Shown here in pieces: positions 39,031 to 51,924 of a stretch of DNA of 64,000 nucleotides. Both the position numbers and the translations under genes were made by a program. The notes under the pieces were generated by a model. It was not told the DNA's origin. It saw only the letters and a program-made list of their open reading frames with translations, and did no database searches. Source of the DNA: Nansenia antarctica (Eukaryota; Chordata; Actinopteri; Argentiniformes; Microstomatidae); contig OZ022341.1 in assembly GCA_963989245.1 (NCBI GenBank), forward strand, positions 77,805,642 to 77,869,641, in the 5' to 3' direction. How positions within the stretch are numbered: position 1 is the first letter of the stretch; every line of letters begins with the position of its first letter.

Positions 39031-39251
39031 TTCTGTCTCTGACTGTCAGCTAACGCCGTTCCCTCCCTAGCCTAGGCTAACCAGCCAGGGCCTAGCAGCG
39101 TAGCTCGCTGGCCATTCGCTGCAAGAGATGGATCTGACGAAAAGTAAAAAACCATCTAACTAAGAACAAATGTCGCCGGTTCGTCAGTTGATCGTCTTAG
39201 TAACACAGCGTTTCATATTTTTAATATATTTCATATATTTCGTTAGCTTAC

Positions 39252-39570
39252 CTCTGACCGCTTCAAAGCACGAAAACGACCACAACATACACACACACAC
39301 AGGCGCGTTGATATGACGTAGGCGGGAGTTGTTAGGGAGCTTGAAAAAACTAAGAAAAATTAAATAATCAATCGACACACTGAAAAGGGGGGATTTATTC
39401 ATTTACAGTGAACGCATAGCAGAAACATAGCAAATTCTTCAAGCAAAATATTTTAAAGTAAAATGTTAACATTATTATTTGACGCGAATGTACTTCCGCC
39501 TACCGAACGTGGCTACTTCCGGAGCGACAGTCAATAACAAACTGCAGCAACTTTCATCAGCGGCGCAGAG
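39252..39570. promoter_or_regulatory. Bidirectional nelfe/skic2 promoter region
   Basis: The nelfe non-coding exon 1 begins near 39290 and ends at its donor 39251. The skic2 ATG is at 39571. The roughly 280 bp between carry two ETS-type sites, ACTTCCG at 39492 and ACTTCCGG at 39515, close to the skic2 start, and TGACGTAG near 39314 on the nelfe side. There is no obvious TATA element at a fitting distance from skic2. The head-to-head arrangement is the one known for the mammalian NELFE-SKIV2L pair. Start sites are inferred. Confidence 0.65.
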
Positions 39571-39785
39571 ATGGAAAGGATTGGTAGGGCTAGTAGTTAC
39601 TAGTAGTTAACTAGCAGAATCGTGTTTTAGAGTAACATTGAACTGGCTTGAGAGGGGCTAGACAGTGTTTTTACTAGCTAAGATGTCCACGTAGTGACTT
39701 CAAAAAACAGAAACCATCCAAGTACAAAGTAACCCACAAAAAGGAAAGCAAGAAAGGGAGGGAGAGGAATAGAGAGAAATAGGAG

Positions 39786-39817
<32 letters not shown>

Positions 39818-42731
39818 AAGAGACAGAGACAGACAGAGAGAGAGAGAAAGAGACAGAGAGAGAGAGAAAGAGACAGAGAGACACACAGAGAGAGAAAGAG
39901 ACAGAGAGAGAGAGAGACACAGAGAGAGAGAGAGACAGAGAGAGAGACAGAGAAAGAGACACAGAGAGAGAGAGAGACAGAGAGAGAGAGTGAGAGAGAG
40001 AAAGAGAGACAGAGAAAGAGACAGAGGGAGAGAGACAGAGAGAGAGAAAGACAGAGAGAGAGACACACAGACTATACAGCGATGGTCAGCAAGTGTCATG
40101 ACAAGACAAGTGCTCCTGTGCAACGTCCCGTTGTTACTTAGCTAGCTCAGTGGCATGGGCAGTGTCTTGTTGGCCAGGGGCTAACTTGAATTAAATATCG
40201 TATGCCTGTCATTGAATACATCGGGCTCTCTCCCATAGTTTTTTTTACTAGACAATGGCAGAGTGCAATGAATGTACTCATCCCATGTCCCATTTCTCCC
40301 ATCCCTTACAGATCTGCCCCATGCGGGCCGCACAGACCTCCCTCTCCTCTCCCTGCTGGAGATGGGCTGCTCTGGGAGATTTGAGCTGATGACACATCCG
40401 CAGCCCCACCATCAGCCCTTGCCCCCACGAAGCACGGTCTGTCTGAGAGGACTGTTTGTGGTTGGATTCATACGTAGAAGAGAGATATATATATATATAC
40501 ATATTTCCATCTACCACCTATTTCTTCGATAGGAGGAGTTTTTTTAGGCCTATATATGTCATTAAGCTCAGAGAATAGAGAGCATGTTTTAAGTTTGGCT
40601 ACGCAGTACTGCTACTCATTATCCATTATCCCTCTTATTCATTCCATCACTCTTTCATCTACAGCTTCCTAATGGACTCCCTCCTATGAGTGCGGACCTG
40701 GAGACCGATGTAGAGAAGCGATTTCTGCAAGATCCGGCCTGGCTACCCATACACGACACAGACACTGCTTTCCAGAAGTTTCTGAAGTGCGTGTGCTTAC
40801 TTTCCCTGTTGGAATTTATTTTAGATTACCTTGGATTTCGTTGATAATGAATAACTTCCTGAGGATGAGGTGATGTGGATAAGGGCCCTTCAGTGGTCAA
40901 GATGTTAGAAGTCTCATGATTCACCTGAAGTGAGTAAAGTACTGTTGTATCACGACATGACATGTTTGAGGTAACAGTGTTGTTTACCCCCCAGGGTGGC
41001 TCTGAGGGACATTCATGTGGACTCTATCCTCCATTGTGCCCCGTCTCCCCTGCACTCCGGCCTCTCTGTGGTTCGAGATCCGACCACAGGAATGCTGCTG
41101 GATTTCAATGAGGTACGTAGTTGACAAGCCTCTGATATAACTCCATCTTAAAGAACGTGCGTTTTGGCTCGGATGTCATGTGACAATGTCTAAGATGACT
41201 CATTCATTGATTTTCATACTTTGTGATTCAGTGTTGTTAATCCTCCACATCGCCCCCTCCTTTTCCCTCTCTCTTTCACTGTCTCCTAGGTGTTGTTGGA
41301 GGACACCGGCCTCTCAGCTAAGAACTCTCTCTCTCTGCAACGTCAACCTGGGCCGCCGTCTGAGAGCCTTCGAGGAAGCAACACCAACTTCCCTTTTCTG
41401 CCTGGTGGGTTTGACGGCCAAACTATACCAACATTGGTGTGGGACAGCATGTTACAGTAGCAGACTTGTTTGTGACTGTTTCTGTCTTGTTTACATAGGA
41501 GGCATGGAGGAGCTTACATTGGAGCAAATCAAGAAGAAATCCGAGCTGGAGGAGGACATAGACTTTGAAAATGGTGATTTGAACTTTGTATGTAAACTTT
41601 GTATGTATACCTCAAAAGACAAAAGTCTGCCAGTCAGTGCATATTGGAGGTCTGGAGTGGGAACAATCATACTCATTGCTTGTCTTGTGTGGGGAAATTC
41701 TTTATTCATAATAAAATGACCTTACAGGCCTTTAGAAATAACGGCGGGTCTGTTCTGTTCACCAACTGTTGCTCTTCAAAACAATGAATATTTCATTTTG
41801 TGTGTTATGGTGTATACAGTATGTGTTGGTAACATTCCCTCCTTCCTGCAGGTTTGCTCACAGCGCCCCCTGGACTTGTTGGGATGGATTTTAGTGACAA
41901 AGGTTTGTATGAACCTTGTATGTATGTTCTACACTCACTGAACACTTTACCCTTTGCTCTCAAAACAGCCTCAACTCTTTCTACCCCTAACCCTTATTTT
42001 TATAAACACTTTGAAGATGCCAAGTCCACTAAGGGAGAAGTCAACCTCATGTCCCTCCTGTCCACTTTTGATGACATCATTGACTCTCAGTTTGAGGGAG
42101 AGGATAAGGAGAAAGGCCAAGGAAGTGGAGATGCCCCAAAACTACCAAGAACAAACAGCCTGGAACATCTGGGGATTAAGGTACAGTGTATATATATATA
42201 TATATATATAGTATATTCAAATGTTCAGCATACGGGACAGCACAGCTTAGGTGAAAAAGAGGAAACACACCAGAAAAGGTTAGGAAGTGGTTTTTCTGTG
42301 GGGGCTTCAGTGATCTTCATATTAGAAAAACAAATCCAATGCACTGTTCAATTGCATGAAAATGTAAATAACATTCTTTAGTCTGTGTAGAGTTCAGTGT
42401 TGTAAAGTCTCTGACCAAGTAAAGGCATCTTGATACAATAAGAGTGCCTTAGATTATGATTATGATTATGATTATTATTATTATAGATGTGTAACTATAT
42501 TCAAGTGTTGTTTTCCCCTCAGCCTTCATATATAATCTGTGTTTTGTCGTGTTAAGAGATTGAAAGGTAGTTCTCGACTTCCTGTTGCAGGACTCTACCA
42601 CGGCCACCTCAGCAGAGAAGAAAGATGGGACGACCAAAGAGGTCCAGGAAGAGAAGAAATGGGCCATCCCTGTAGACATCACCTCTCCCTGTGAGGACTT
42701 CTACAAGCGCATCCCCAACCCAGCCTTCAAG
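39571..42731 (+). CDS. skic2: skic2 N-terminal exons 1-9
   Basis: Exon 1 is tiny (13 nt, MERI plus one base). Exons 2-9 encode LPHAGRTDLPLLSLLEMGCS, KRFLQDPAWLPIHDTD, GMLLDFNEVLLEDTGLSAKN, FPFLPGGMEELTLEQIKKKS, EEDIDFEN, PPGLVGMDFSDK, and EKKWAIPVDITSPCEDFYKR followed by IPNPAF. This is the conserved N-terminal arm that contacts SKIC3/SKIC8 in the human complex (known from that family). Exon 7 is only 51 nt. Introns are short (78-729 nt), unlike those downstream. Confidence 0.94.
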
Positions 42732-44106
42732 GTACCGTACTGGCATGAATATGATGGTTGTTTGATCAATTAAAAAGAAATCTCACTAATTCAGACTGTT
42801 CGTTTAAATGGAGTGTCTGACAGCACACCCGTTGAAAAGTGCACACCCGTCGATTTCGCGCAAGCCCCCCACTCCTCAACCAAAACCTCTGCTACCGTGT
42901 TACATTAATGTCATCAACCAAATAAAAAGCAGTTCCTGTTGACTGCTGAAGTCGGTAACGTCTGGTGGACATCCCCAGCGACATGGAGATTCTCTAAGTT
43001 GAACAGCACGGGTGTGGAGGAGTAGGGTCATCATCACTTGCCAAATGTTTTAAGGGTCGGAACTTTTTACATCTAGGTTCTGGATTCACAAATTACATTC
43101 GTGACAAACTCACTTCTTGTGGATGATAGCTGTTGTTGTGAAATGTGTGCTTCAAATCATGGCTATATTTTTGTTATTGCAAGTAGGGCTGGGTATCGCC
43201 ACTGATTTCCCAAAACGATTCGATTCCGATTCACCAGCTCAGTGAGCTCACGATTCGATTCGATTCACGATTCGATTCGATTCCGATTCGATCTAGTTAA
43301 AATATACATTTTTTGCTTGAATATGAAAGAGATTCTCAGAATTAATGCTATAAATGGTTCAAGGAACCCTATAACATGTAGCATTGTTAAACATATCAAT
43401 GAATTGACTCCAAAGCAGTTACATGAATGTACTTTTTATTTACATATGACTTTGCTTTTGTCCAGCTCATCTCTATCGTCACATTTTTAAAATCCAAAAT
43501 GCACCCAGACATCTGACTTTAAGCCTGGTGGTGACTTGAGTGTCCCTGCCATCGCCATGTTTTTAGATTTTAGTGTTGAGACCTCACGTTGCGTGAGATA
43601 TGATCAATTCTTGTAGCACGAGATCTCGTTGCGGGTTGAAGCTGCAAGCAAAAAAAAAAAAGAAAAGAAAAAAAAAAAAAAAAAAAGGTCGATCTCGGGA
43701 TTTAGGAATCGATAATCGCTCATTTTAATGAAGATCGATTCTGAATCGGGAAATCGATTTTTTGAACCCAGCCCTAATTGCAAGGGTGATCAGTGTTTTA
43801 CTTCTATTCACTTACTGACCACCTCTCTCGAATGAATGAATGAATGAATGGTCTTTATTGTCATTGCTACAGTACAGGTACCAAACAACGAAATTTAGGA
43901 GGGGTGGCTCCCCTGGTGTTAGGAAAGAAAAAAAACACAAGAAGGGAAGGAGCTGGTTTACATAAATAAAGGCTATGTACACTATCCACTCTCTCTCCCT
44001 CTCTCTCTCTCCCTCTCCCTCTCTCTCTCCCTCTCTCTCTCTCTCCCTCTCCCTCCCTCTCTCTCTCCCTCTCTCTCTCCCTCTCTTTCTCTCTCTCTCC
44101 CTCTCT

Positions 44107-44137
<31 letters not shown>

Positions 44138-44153
44138 CCTCTCTTTCTCTCTA

Positions 44154-44205
<52 letters not shown>

Positions 44206-47200
44206 GTGGCCTTTTGAGTTGGATGTATTCCAGAAGCAGGCGGTGTTGAGGCTGGAGGCCCATGAGTCTGTGTTTGTAGCCGCGCACACGTCAGCGGGCA
44301 AAACGGTGGTGGCAGAATACGCTATCGCACTCTCCCAGAAACACATGACCAGGTGTGATATGATATCCCTGATTCCCAGATCCTGACCTTCTGATTTAAT
44401 ATATATGTCATATCAGCTCTATTGGGCTGATATGCTAACAAAAGGTCTTTCAGATATTCTGGTGCTGTGCCAGAATATCTGAAAGACCTTTTGCTAGCAT
44501 ATCAGCCCCAATAGAGCTCTCAGGTCTTCTGACGCTGTGTCTCTGTGTACCACATGTACAAAAGAAGAGATTTGGTGAGGCTGCATTCTCATTTTATGCA
44601 CCCAAATTGTGGAATGCACTGCCAGTTTACATTAGGGACTCAACCTCAGCACATAATGTTCAAGTCAAGACTAAAAACCCATCTTTTTAATATTGCCTTT
44701 AAATTACTAAATAATCAAATGATGGTTATATAATGATTGGAGCACTTTGAGCTGCAACATTTGCAGGAAAAGTGCTATACAAATAAAGGTTATTATTATT
44801 ATATAATTATCATTGATATAGAATAAGTATCCTTTTTTTCCTCAGGATTATTTCCTATGGTTGTTTTGAATGTGGGTGTTATCCTAACCTTCGATCTGCA
44901 ATCTGATAGGACTATATATACCTCCCCCATCAAAGCGCTGTCCAATCAGAAGTTCCGGGACTTTAAGACCACCTTCGGGGACGTGGGGCTGCTGACCGGG
45001 GACGTCCAGCTGAGCCCCGAGGCTTCCTGTCTCATCATGACCACGGAGATATTAAGGTGACGTCCCCATAAAACCTCCATCAACACTTGTATACATCACA
45101 TAACATTACCCTACCCTTTTAAAGACATTTATATTTACATTACATTTACATTTTTGGCATTTAGCAGACGCCTTATTCCAAAGTGACTTACAATCGATAC
45201 ACAAGTGAATCATCAATCCACCAGTCGTAGCAGGAAGAGTAATCTAGCTCAGGCCCGCAGTCTCCGTGATAGAAGTTAAAAAATATATATTTATTTATTT
45301 AATTTTTATATATAGACACTGGAGAAACAGAGAAATAGTACAAGTAGCAGAAGCAGTAGAAGTCTTAGGGGACACAGTAAAGGGGAAAAGCGGGTGTCTC
45401 AGGAGACGCAGTGCTGGGGGGTAGTAGATGTCTCAGGAGGAGCAGTTAAGGTGTAGCCTGAAGAGATGGGTCTTCAGTCTCCGACGGAAGATGGGGAGTG
45501 ACTCTGCAGTTCTGACAGCCGTGGGAAGCTCATTCCACCAGTCAACAATCAACACTTGTATACATCGCATAACATTACCCTACCCTTTTAAAGACATATT
45601 GTCTTTAAAAACATTCAGCCCAAGCATGTATAGATCAGCTGAGCAATGTATTTTTTATTTTTTTTTATCCAGTTATATTTTTGGGCTAACCCTAATGTAA
45701 CATTACATTACATTACATTTGATCATATCCTGGTTGACTGACAGTCCCCCCTCTTTCTTTCTCTTTTTTGTAGGTCGATGCTCTATAACGGTTCGGAGGT
45801 CATTAGAGATCTAGAGTGGGTGATCTTCGACGAGGTTCACTACATCAATGACGCTGAGGTAAGGACAAAACCGGACTTAAAACATTCTCCTTGTCATTAA
45901 TTATTCAAGTCTAATCTAATTCTGCTGAATCTCTTTCTCCATCTCTCTCCTTCCCCTCTCTCTCTCTCCCTCCCCCTCTCTTCCTCTCCCTCCCCCCCTC
46001 TCTCTCTTTCCCTCCCCCTCTCTTCCTCCCCCTCTCTCTCTCCCCCTTCCCCTCTCTCCCTCCCTCCCCTCTCTCCCTCTCCTCCCTCAGAGGGGGGTGG
46101 TGTGGGAGGAGGTCCTCATCATGCTGCCTGAGCACGTCAGTATCATCCTGCTGAGCGCCACGGTGCCCAACGCTGTAGAGTTCAGTGAGTGGATAGGGTA
46201 GGTCATCTATGTCATCAGCTTTCACTGTTTTCTTGAGCTCGCTCTGAAAGACCATTGTCATCACCATGCTGAAGTATTCCCTGTTATGAAAGAGACAATG
46301 GCAGGGTTCGACATTAACGGTTGCCCGATTGCCCGGGGCAAGTAAAACATTCGCCGGGTTTGTTCGCGCGACAGAGACGACGCTGCTGGATCCTGGATCT
46401 GCGTATCGGTGTGCAGGAAGAACAACGGACGGTGCAGGTGCCAGACCAGACTAGATGATCGTGGAGTGAAGATATTATTAAAGCGTACGCGCTGATCGAT
46501 CATCTAGTCTGGTCTGACCATTAACAGACAAAAAGCTATTTTTTTTACGGAGAAGCAGATTTACGGACAAAGCATCAATCTTCGCAAATATATCGCTCTT
46601 AAGAGTGTCCGTCATGGACTGTAGAAGCGATGCATCTAGGGTACTACTAGCAACGTTAGCCATAGTATCCCCCGTTGTTGGGCCAGCCAGCTCAGGAGCT
46701 TGTGAGGCTTTAGCGGCCCATTTTCGCCATGTCTTGTTTTTGCCGTGTATTAGACACTTTGGTCGGCCAGGAATCAGATTAACTAAGATAGACAGTTGTC
46801 AAAGTTCTTTATAAGTTGTCCCAGACTATTAATGTTCAAAATTGCACAACGAAAAGTATATTAAAATCCCATTATCTCAGAGTAGTATGGGTATACGTTA
46901 GGGGTGTAACGGATCACCTAACTCACAGATCGGATCGTGTCACGGTTTTTGAGTCACGGATCGGATCATTTTTCGGATCAACACAAAACATAAAAATTAA
47001 AATAAAAAGCTTTTTCCTCGAATTCTGTAAAAACACCACTTTTACTGTGTAAAACCCAACAACATTCAAGATGTCAAACTGGTATATACAATATACTGTA
47101 TGTGTGTGTGTCTGGGTTTCCGTTAACCGATAATTACCGGTCTTTGTCCGGTAAAATTTGTTGAAGTCCGACAAATTGAAAAGTCGTCGGACATATTGTC

Positions 47201-50200
47201 CGGTGAAAATAATTCCCTTTGAATGCAATTCGATAAAGTTCACATTCTGATTCCTTCTATTTTAAAAAAGACGAATATAAAGGCTATGTATTTCTTTTAT
47301 TATGATATGATTTGACACCGGCATGATGATGACTCCTAATGTGTAGGCCGGCCTATGCGAAACAGCGCACAGGTGCCACATGGGATTGATGCCAGATGGG
47401 ATTACAGCTTAACCAGTCTATTACCGCTTAAACACAGTAGCCCATTCGGCGGTAACCCATGCCTATCTGGCAACCCTGCCAACCCGTCCACCATAGTAAT
47501 ACGCAAACGTTGCAGCTCAAAGTGCACCATAGCGAGCGATTAAATTAATGGAAAGATGGCAAAACAAAGTAAGCTTAGCAATTATTTCATGAAGCCAAGC
47601 AACAATGAGTCTGAGCCTGAGGAGAAGTCTGACTCTGAAGATAGCCTGCTTGATTCCCGTCTCCAGTGTGCCTGCAGAGAGAGGATTCTCTCTGCAGAAC
47701 CGAATTAAAACTGCGGACCGAAGTCGCCTTGGGGAGGGCAAGGTCACACGGCTAATGCGCATTGCAAGTTGCGGAGAGACACTTTGCAGCTTTGATTTCA
47801 AGTCCGCAGCTGCACGCTTCAATGCTGCCAAAAAGCGACGTAGGCCTAATAAGTAGCTGAATTATATGAGCAGCCATTGTTATTTTCGGAGTTTTTACTC
47901 AAGGCTATTTTATTTAAGGCTATCCCCTATCTATCTCAGAAAAGGCATAGGCGATAGGCCTAGGCTGTAACATCGAACGGAAATTAGCCTATACATACGC
48001 ATTGCAAGTTAATTTAAAGCCTATTTATTTTCAAAGAGTTTTATTCTATTTTATTTTATCTGATAAAAGGCATATGAACGGAAATTAGGCTAGCCGTGTC
48101 ACGCCAGAAGCCTACATGCTTGCACTGTTACTGTTCAATAAAATGTTATACATCTAGACATTGTGGTATTTCTTTATATACGTATCCCAGACTGCCTATC
48201 AATTGTTTCTCAATAAACAGTTATGTTCTCCCCATTGTCATACTCCCGAGCTAAACGAAATGCCTTCCCAACCAGCGAGACCTGGTTATAGAAATGACGT
48301 TGTTTTATTGATTTTTAAAAAAAGGGTAAAACTGGAAAGAGAAAATAGAAAACTCACATTAATCCCAAACAATTTAACAAACTTCAGTTAACGTAATGTG
48401 GAGTCCGTTCATTGATCGATGCTGTCTGTTCAGTTCCCAGTGAGGCGCCCGTTCAGCGCTGGACCCGTTCAGCGCTGGATTTGACGCATGGCATAGCGCG
48501 CATGCGTCAAATCATGTTATATTATTATATATTATATAGCTCGCATCTAATCGTATCGGATGAGAAATATACATTAAATGGCATATATAGGCCGCTACAC
48601 AACAGTAATCACCGCGACAAACAGCTATATTAGATTTGAAGAAAAAAAAATATGATTTTGAAAAGAAAAAAAATATATATATATTTTAATATGATGACCG
48701 GAATATATCACGTTTGTCCGGTAAATCGAATTCTTCCCAGACACGATGTCCGACGGCAAATTTTTCTAACGGAAACCCTGGTGTGTGTGTATATATACAG
48801 TATATATATATATATATATATACATAACATATTCTACACTCAAACATTAGGCTACATATTAAACAGAAACACACATTCAACTTAAATGATGCAGTAGGAG
48901 AGAGGGGGGAGGCCCCTGGTTGCAGCAGTGAATCACTGGGCTCTTTAAAGCAGACAAATAAACATGTTTTATGCCACTTTTAACTAAATAATAAAGTGAA
49001 ACCTTACTTTAAACATGGTATGAAAAAATTGGCTACATTATCAGAAGTTGTCAAGCTGCCTTTTTCGTGCCTCCCGTCAACACACCAGGTATGTCGCGGC
49101 AAATGTGTGGCCATGCTCGTACGACTTTCTCGTTGCACAACGCTTAAACACCGTCACTTTGTTATCGACCACACTTTGTCCGTCATTGTTATAATTGACA
49201 GAGAAGCCAAAGTGCTCCCATACATGGGATTTAAATGACGAGGGAGGCATTTCGAGTTCTTCTCTGTCGCCAACATTAGCAGGACTCGCCATGAACACTT
49301 GGGCTGCGTTCGTAAATTTGCTCTGAGAGCGACGGAGAGCACACTGGGTCCGACGTCATAAAGGGACCAAGTAATTTGATTGGACAAGAGGCGTTCCATG
49401 AATGCTGATCAGATTCCAGAGCGAATTTACGAACGCAGCCTTTTTGTTCCAGATTTTTTTTTGCATTATCAACCTATCATTGCGCTTTAGAGTAAAACAA
49501 AGCACGCAACTGTCGCGTCTATCTTTTCATGGCAACTCTACATTGTGATTTACAAGGGATATTAACTAGGGATGCACCGAAATGAAAATTCTTGGCCGAG
49601 GCCGAAGCCGAATTTAAGGAAACACTTGGCCGAATACCGAATGTGTATCGGCAGTTTTTAATTTTGTCATTGCATAAACTAAATACATTTTGCTTTTTAT
49701 TCATGCTTCTCAAAGAAAGAAATTGAGATTGAAAAAAAATAACTTTTATTGAACATTCCAGCAGACATCAGTCTATACCAACAAAGCACAATAAATAAAA
49801 TAAATCAGTCAAATTAAATGTTTTTGTTTTCCCTGAATAGCTGCTGAAAGAAAATCTTTGTAGGCCTACAACAAAAAAGTGCATTGGGATAAAAGTGCTT
49901 TGAGCCTACTTTTTACTAGGCTACTTCTTTTCGTAAAAGACCATATTTAACATTTTAACAAAATGTTTTACACTTTTTTCATTTTAACAAAACATTAGAA
50001 AACAAACAAACAACATTATGCCTATACTTGACTGACTGCTCAATTTAAATCTGTCTGTATAACGTATGTATATAACTTATGTATGTGTAGCTTGTCAGCT
50101 ATGGCATGTCAGTTACACAATAGATGCCGACATGTTTTCTGTAGGCTAATTATAAGATGTAGCAGCATGCAGTCAATGCTCGTCTCATTCGCTGAGCAGC

Positions 50201-51886
50201 ATGGGATGCTTACACTGTTTGATTGCGTCATCAAAACACGCCCACTATTCGGTGGTAAACATTCGGTGTTTTCACACATTCGGCCGAATACCGAATGTGC
50301 TTTATTTTGCGATATTCGGCCGAATACATTCGGTGGCCGAATGTTCGGTGCATCCCTAATATTAACTAATATTAAGTAATATTATTACTTGGTTACATTT
50401 TGCAATTGATCCGCGGTACACATGCGTGCCGAACCGTGGGGGGCGATCCGTTACACCCCTAGTATACGTATATTAAAATCACATTATCTCAGAGTAGTAT
50501 GGGTATACGTCTGCTCTCCTCCGTGCTCCATAGCGCCCCCCGTCCCCCTGTCTCTGTCTTTGTCTCAATCTCTCCAGGGTTCCCGCGCTGGTCATAAAAA
50601 ACCCTTAAATTCTAAAATCCAGCAACCCTATTCACAAGGCCTAAAAAGGTCTCACATTTCAGTTATTCGGTCTAAAAATGAGGTGCTAGGTCTTAAAAAT
50701 TGGGTCCGGCAAGGAAATCTGTCTAATTACGCAGAAATGAATCAAGCTGAAACCAAAAGAAATCTAATTCGCTTCCTTTTTTGTCTGTATGGCAGTGAAA
50801 TCCCCAATTTCATCACCTCGAGGATGACATAAAGCTATCATATGGTGTCGCAAATAGGTCTAAAATTCTATTCAAAGAGGTCTAAAAAAGATCTTAAATG
50901 TGACTTGTTGAAACTTGTAGGAACCTTGTCTCTCTCCTCTCCTTCTCTCTCCTCTCTCCTCTTCTGCTGTCTCCTCTCCTTCTCTCTCCCCTCCTGCTGT
51001 CTCCTCTCTAGGCGTATCAAGAAGAAGCACATCTATGTGATCAGCACAGCGAAGAGGCCTGTGCCTCTGGAACACTACCTGTACACAGGCAACAGCACCA
51101 AGACTCAGAAAGAGAGTTTCTTACTGTTGGACGCAAAAGGCAACTTCCTCACCAAAGGGTAACAGATACTCCAGACATATAACCAATGGCTACACTATGT
51201 ACAGTAGTTGAGACATGTTTACATGGAGTTGTCATGAAGATTGACATGATGTCTGTCTGATGTTGGTGGTTGTGTTCGTTTTCTAGGTACTATGCTGCTG
51301 TGGATGCCAAGAAGGAGCGTACCAGCAAACATGCCCAATCATTTGGGGCGAAAAATGCATCTCAAAGCACTACGCCTAACCAGGTATCTCTCCTCTTTTT
51401 ACCACCTCTCTCTCTCTCACTTCCTGCCTTTCTTTTCCTCCCTAACCCTCTCATTATCATGCCTTACCAGTAGAAGCCCCAGGCCATTATTACATGTATT
51501 TAGATAATCGATAACCGGCCCTATTAGTCGGCAAGTGCGTGCTAGCAAGTGCGTGCTAAGTCTGTCTATCCATCCGTAGGGCAGTCTTTTAATAACAGAT
51601 GTTCCTGATATTGTTCCGGATATCCTTTTCAAAAAATGCCGGTTGTGAGAGGACGCTGGCGTTGCTTGTTCGCCGCTTCTCCGCCCGAAATCTAGGTGTA
51701 ATTGCAGTATACAGAGTAGATTGTCCTACAAAGACACTTAGATTTAGATTTAGTAATCTAAAAATGTATTAGACCCCTATACTTACTTTTTTACTTTATT
51801 TGTTGTTTCTTTTTATTATTACTACTTGATCTTTTCAGTTTGTAAAGCGTCTTTGCGTGTCTAGAAAAGCGCTATATAAGTCTAAT

Positions 51887-51924
<38 letters not shown>

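Larger units (their letters stand above)
46899..50461. mobile_element. Composite hAT-type element with target duplication GTATACGT and two nested hAT elements
   Basis: 17-bp perfect inverted ends TAGGGGTGTAACGGATC / GATCCGTTACACCCCTA; GTATACGT at 46891-46898 and 50462-50469. Nested inside are 47112-48780 and 49567-50358. The remaining host-element sequence is short and non-coding. The flanking skic2 intron sequence (ATTATCTCAGAGTAGTATGG) occurs on both sides of the insertion, so the insertion site lay in a tandem duplication of about 45 bp. Confidence 0.8.

Noticed and set aside
39674..40123. 149-residue Ser-Leu-rich open frame on the minus strand
   Set aside because: Antisense of the GA/GACA purine repeat in skic2 intron 1.
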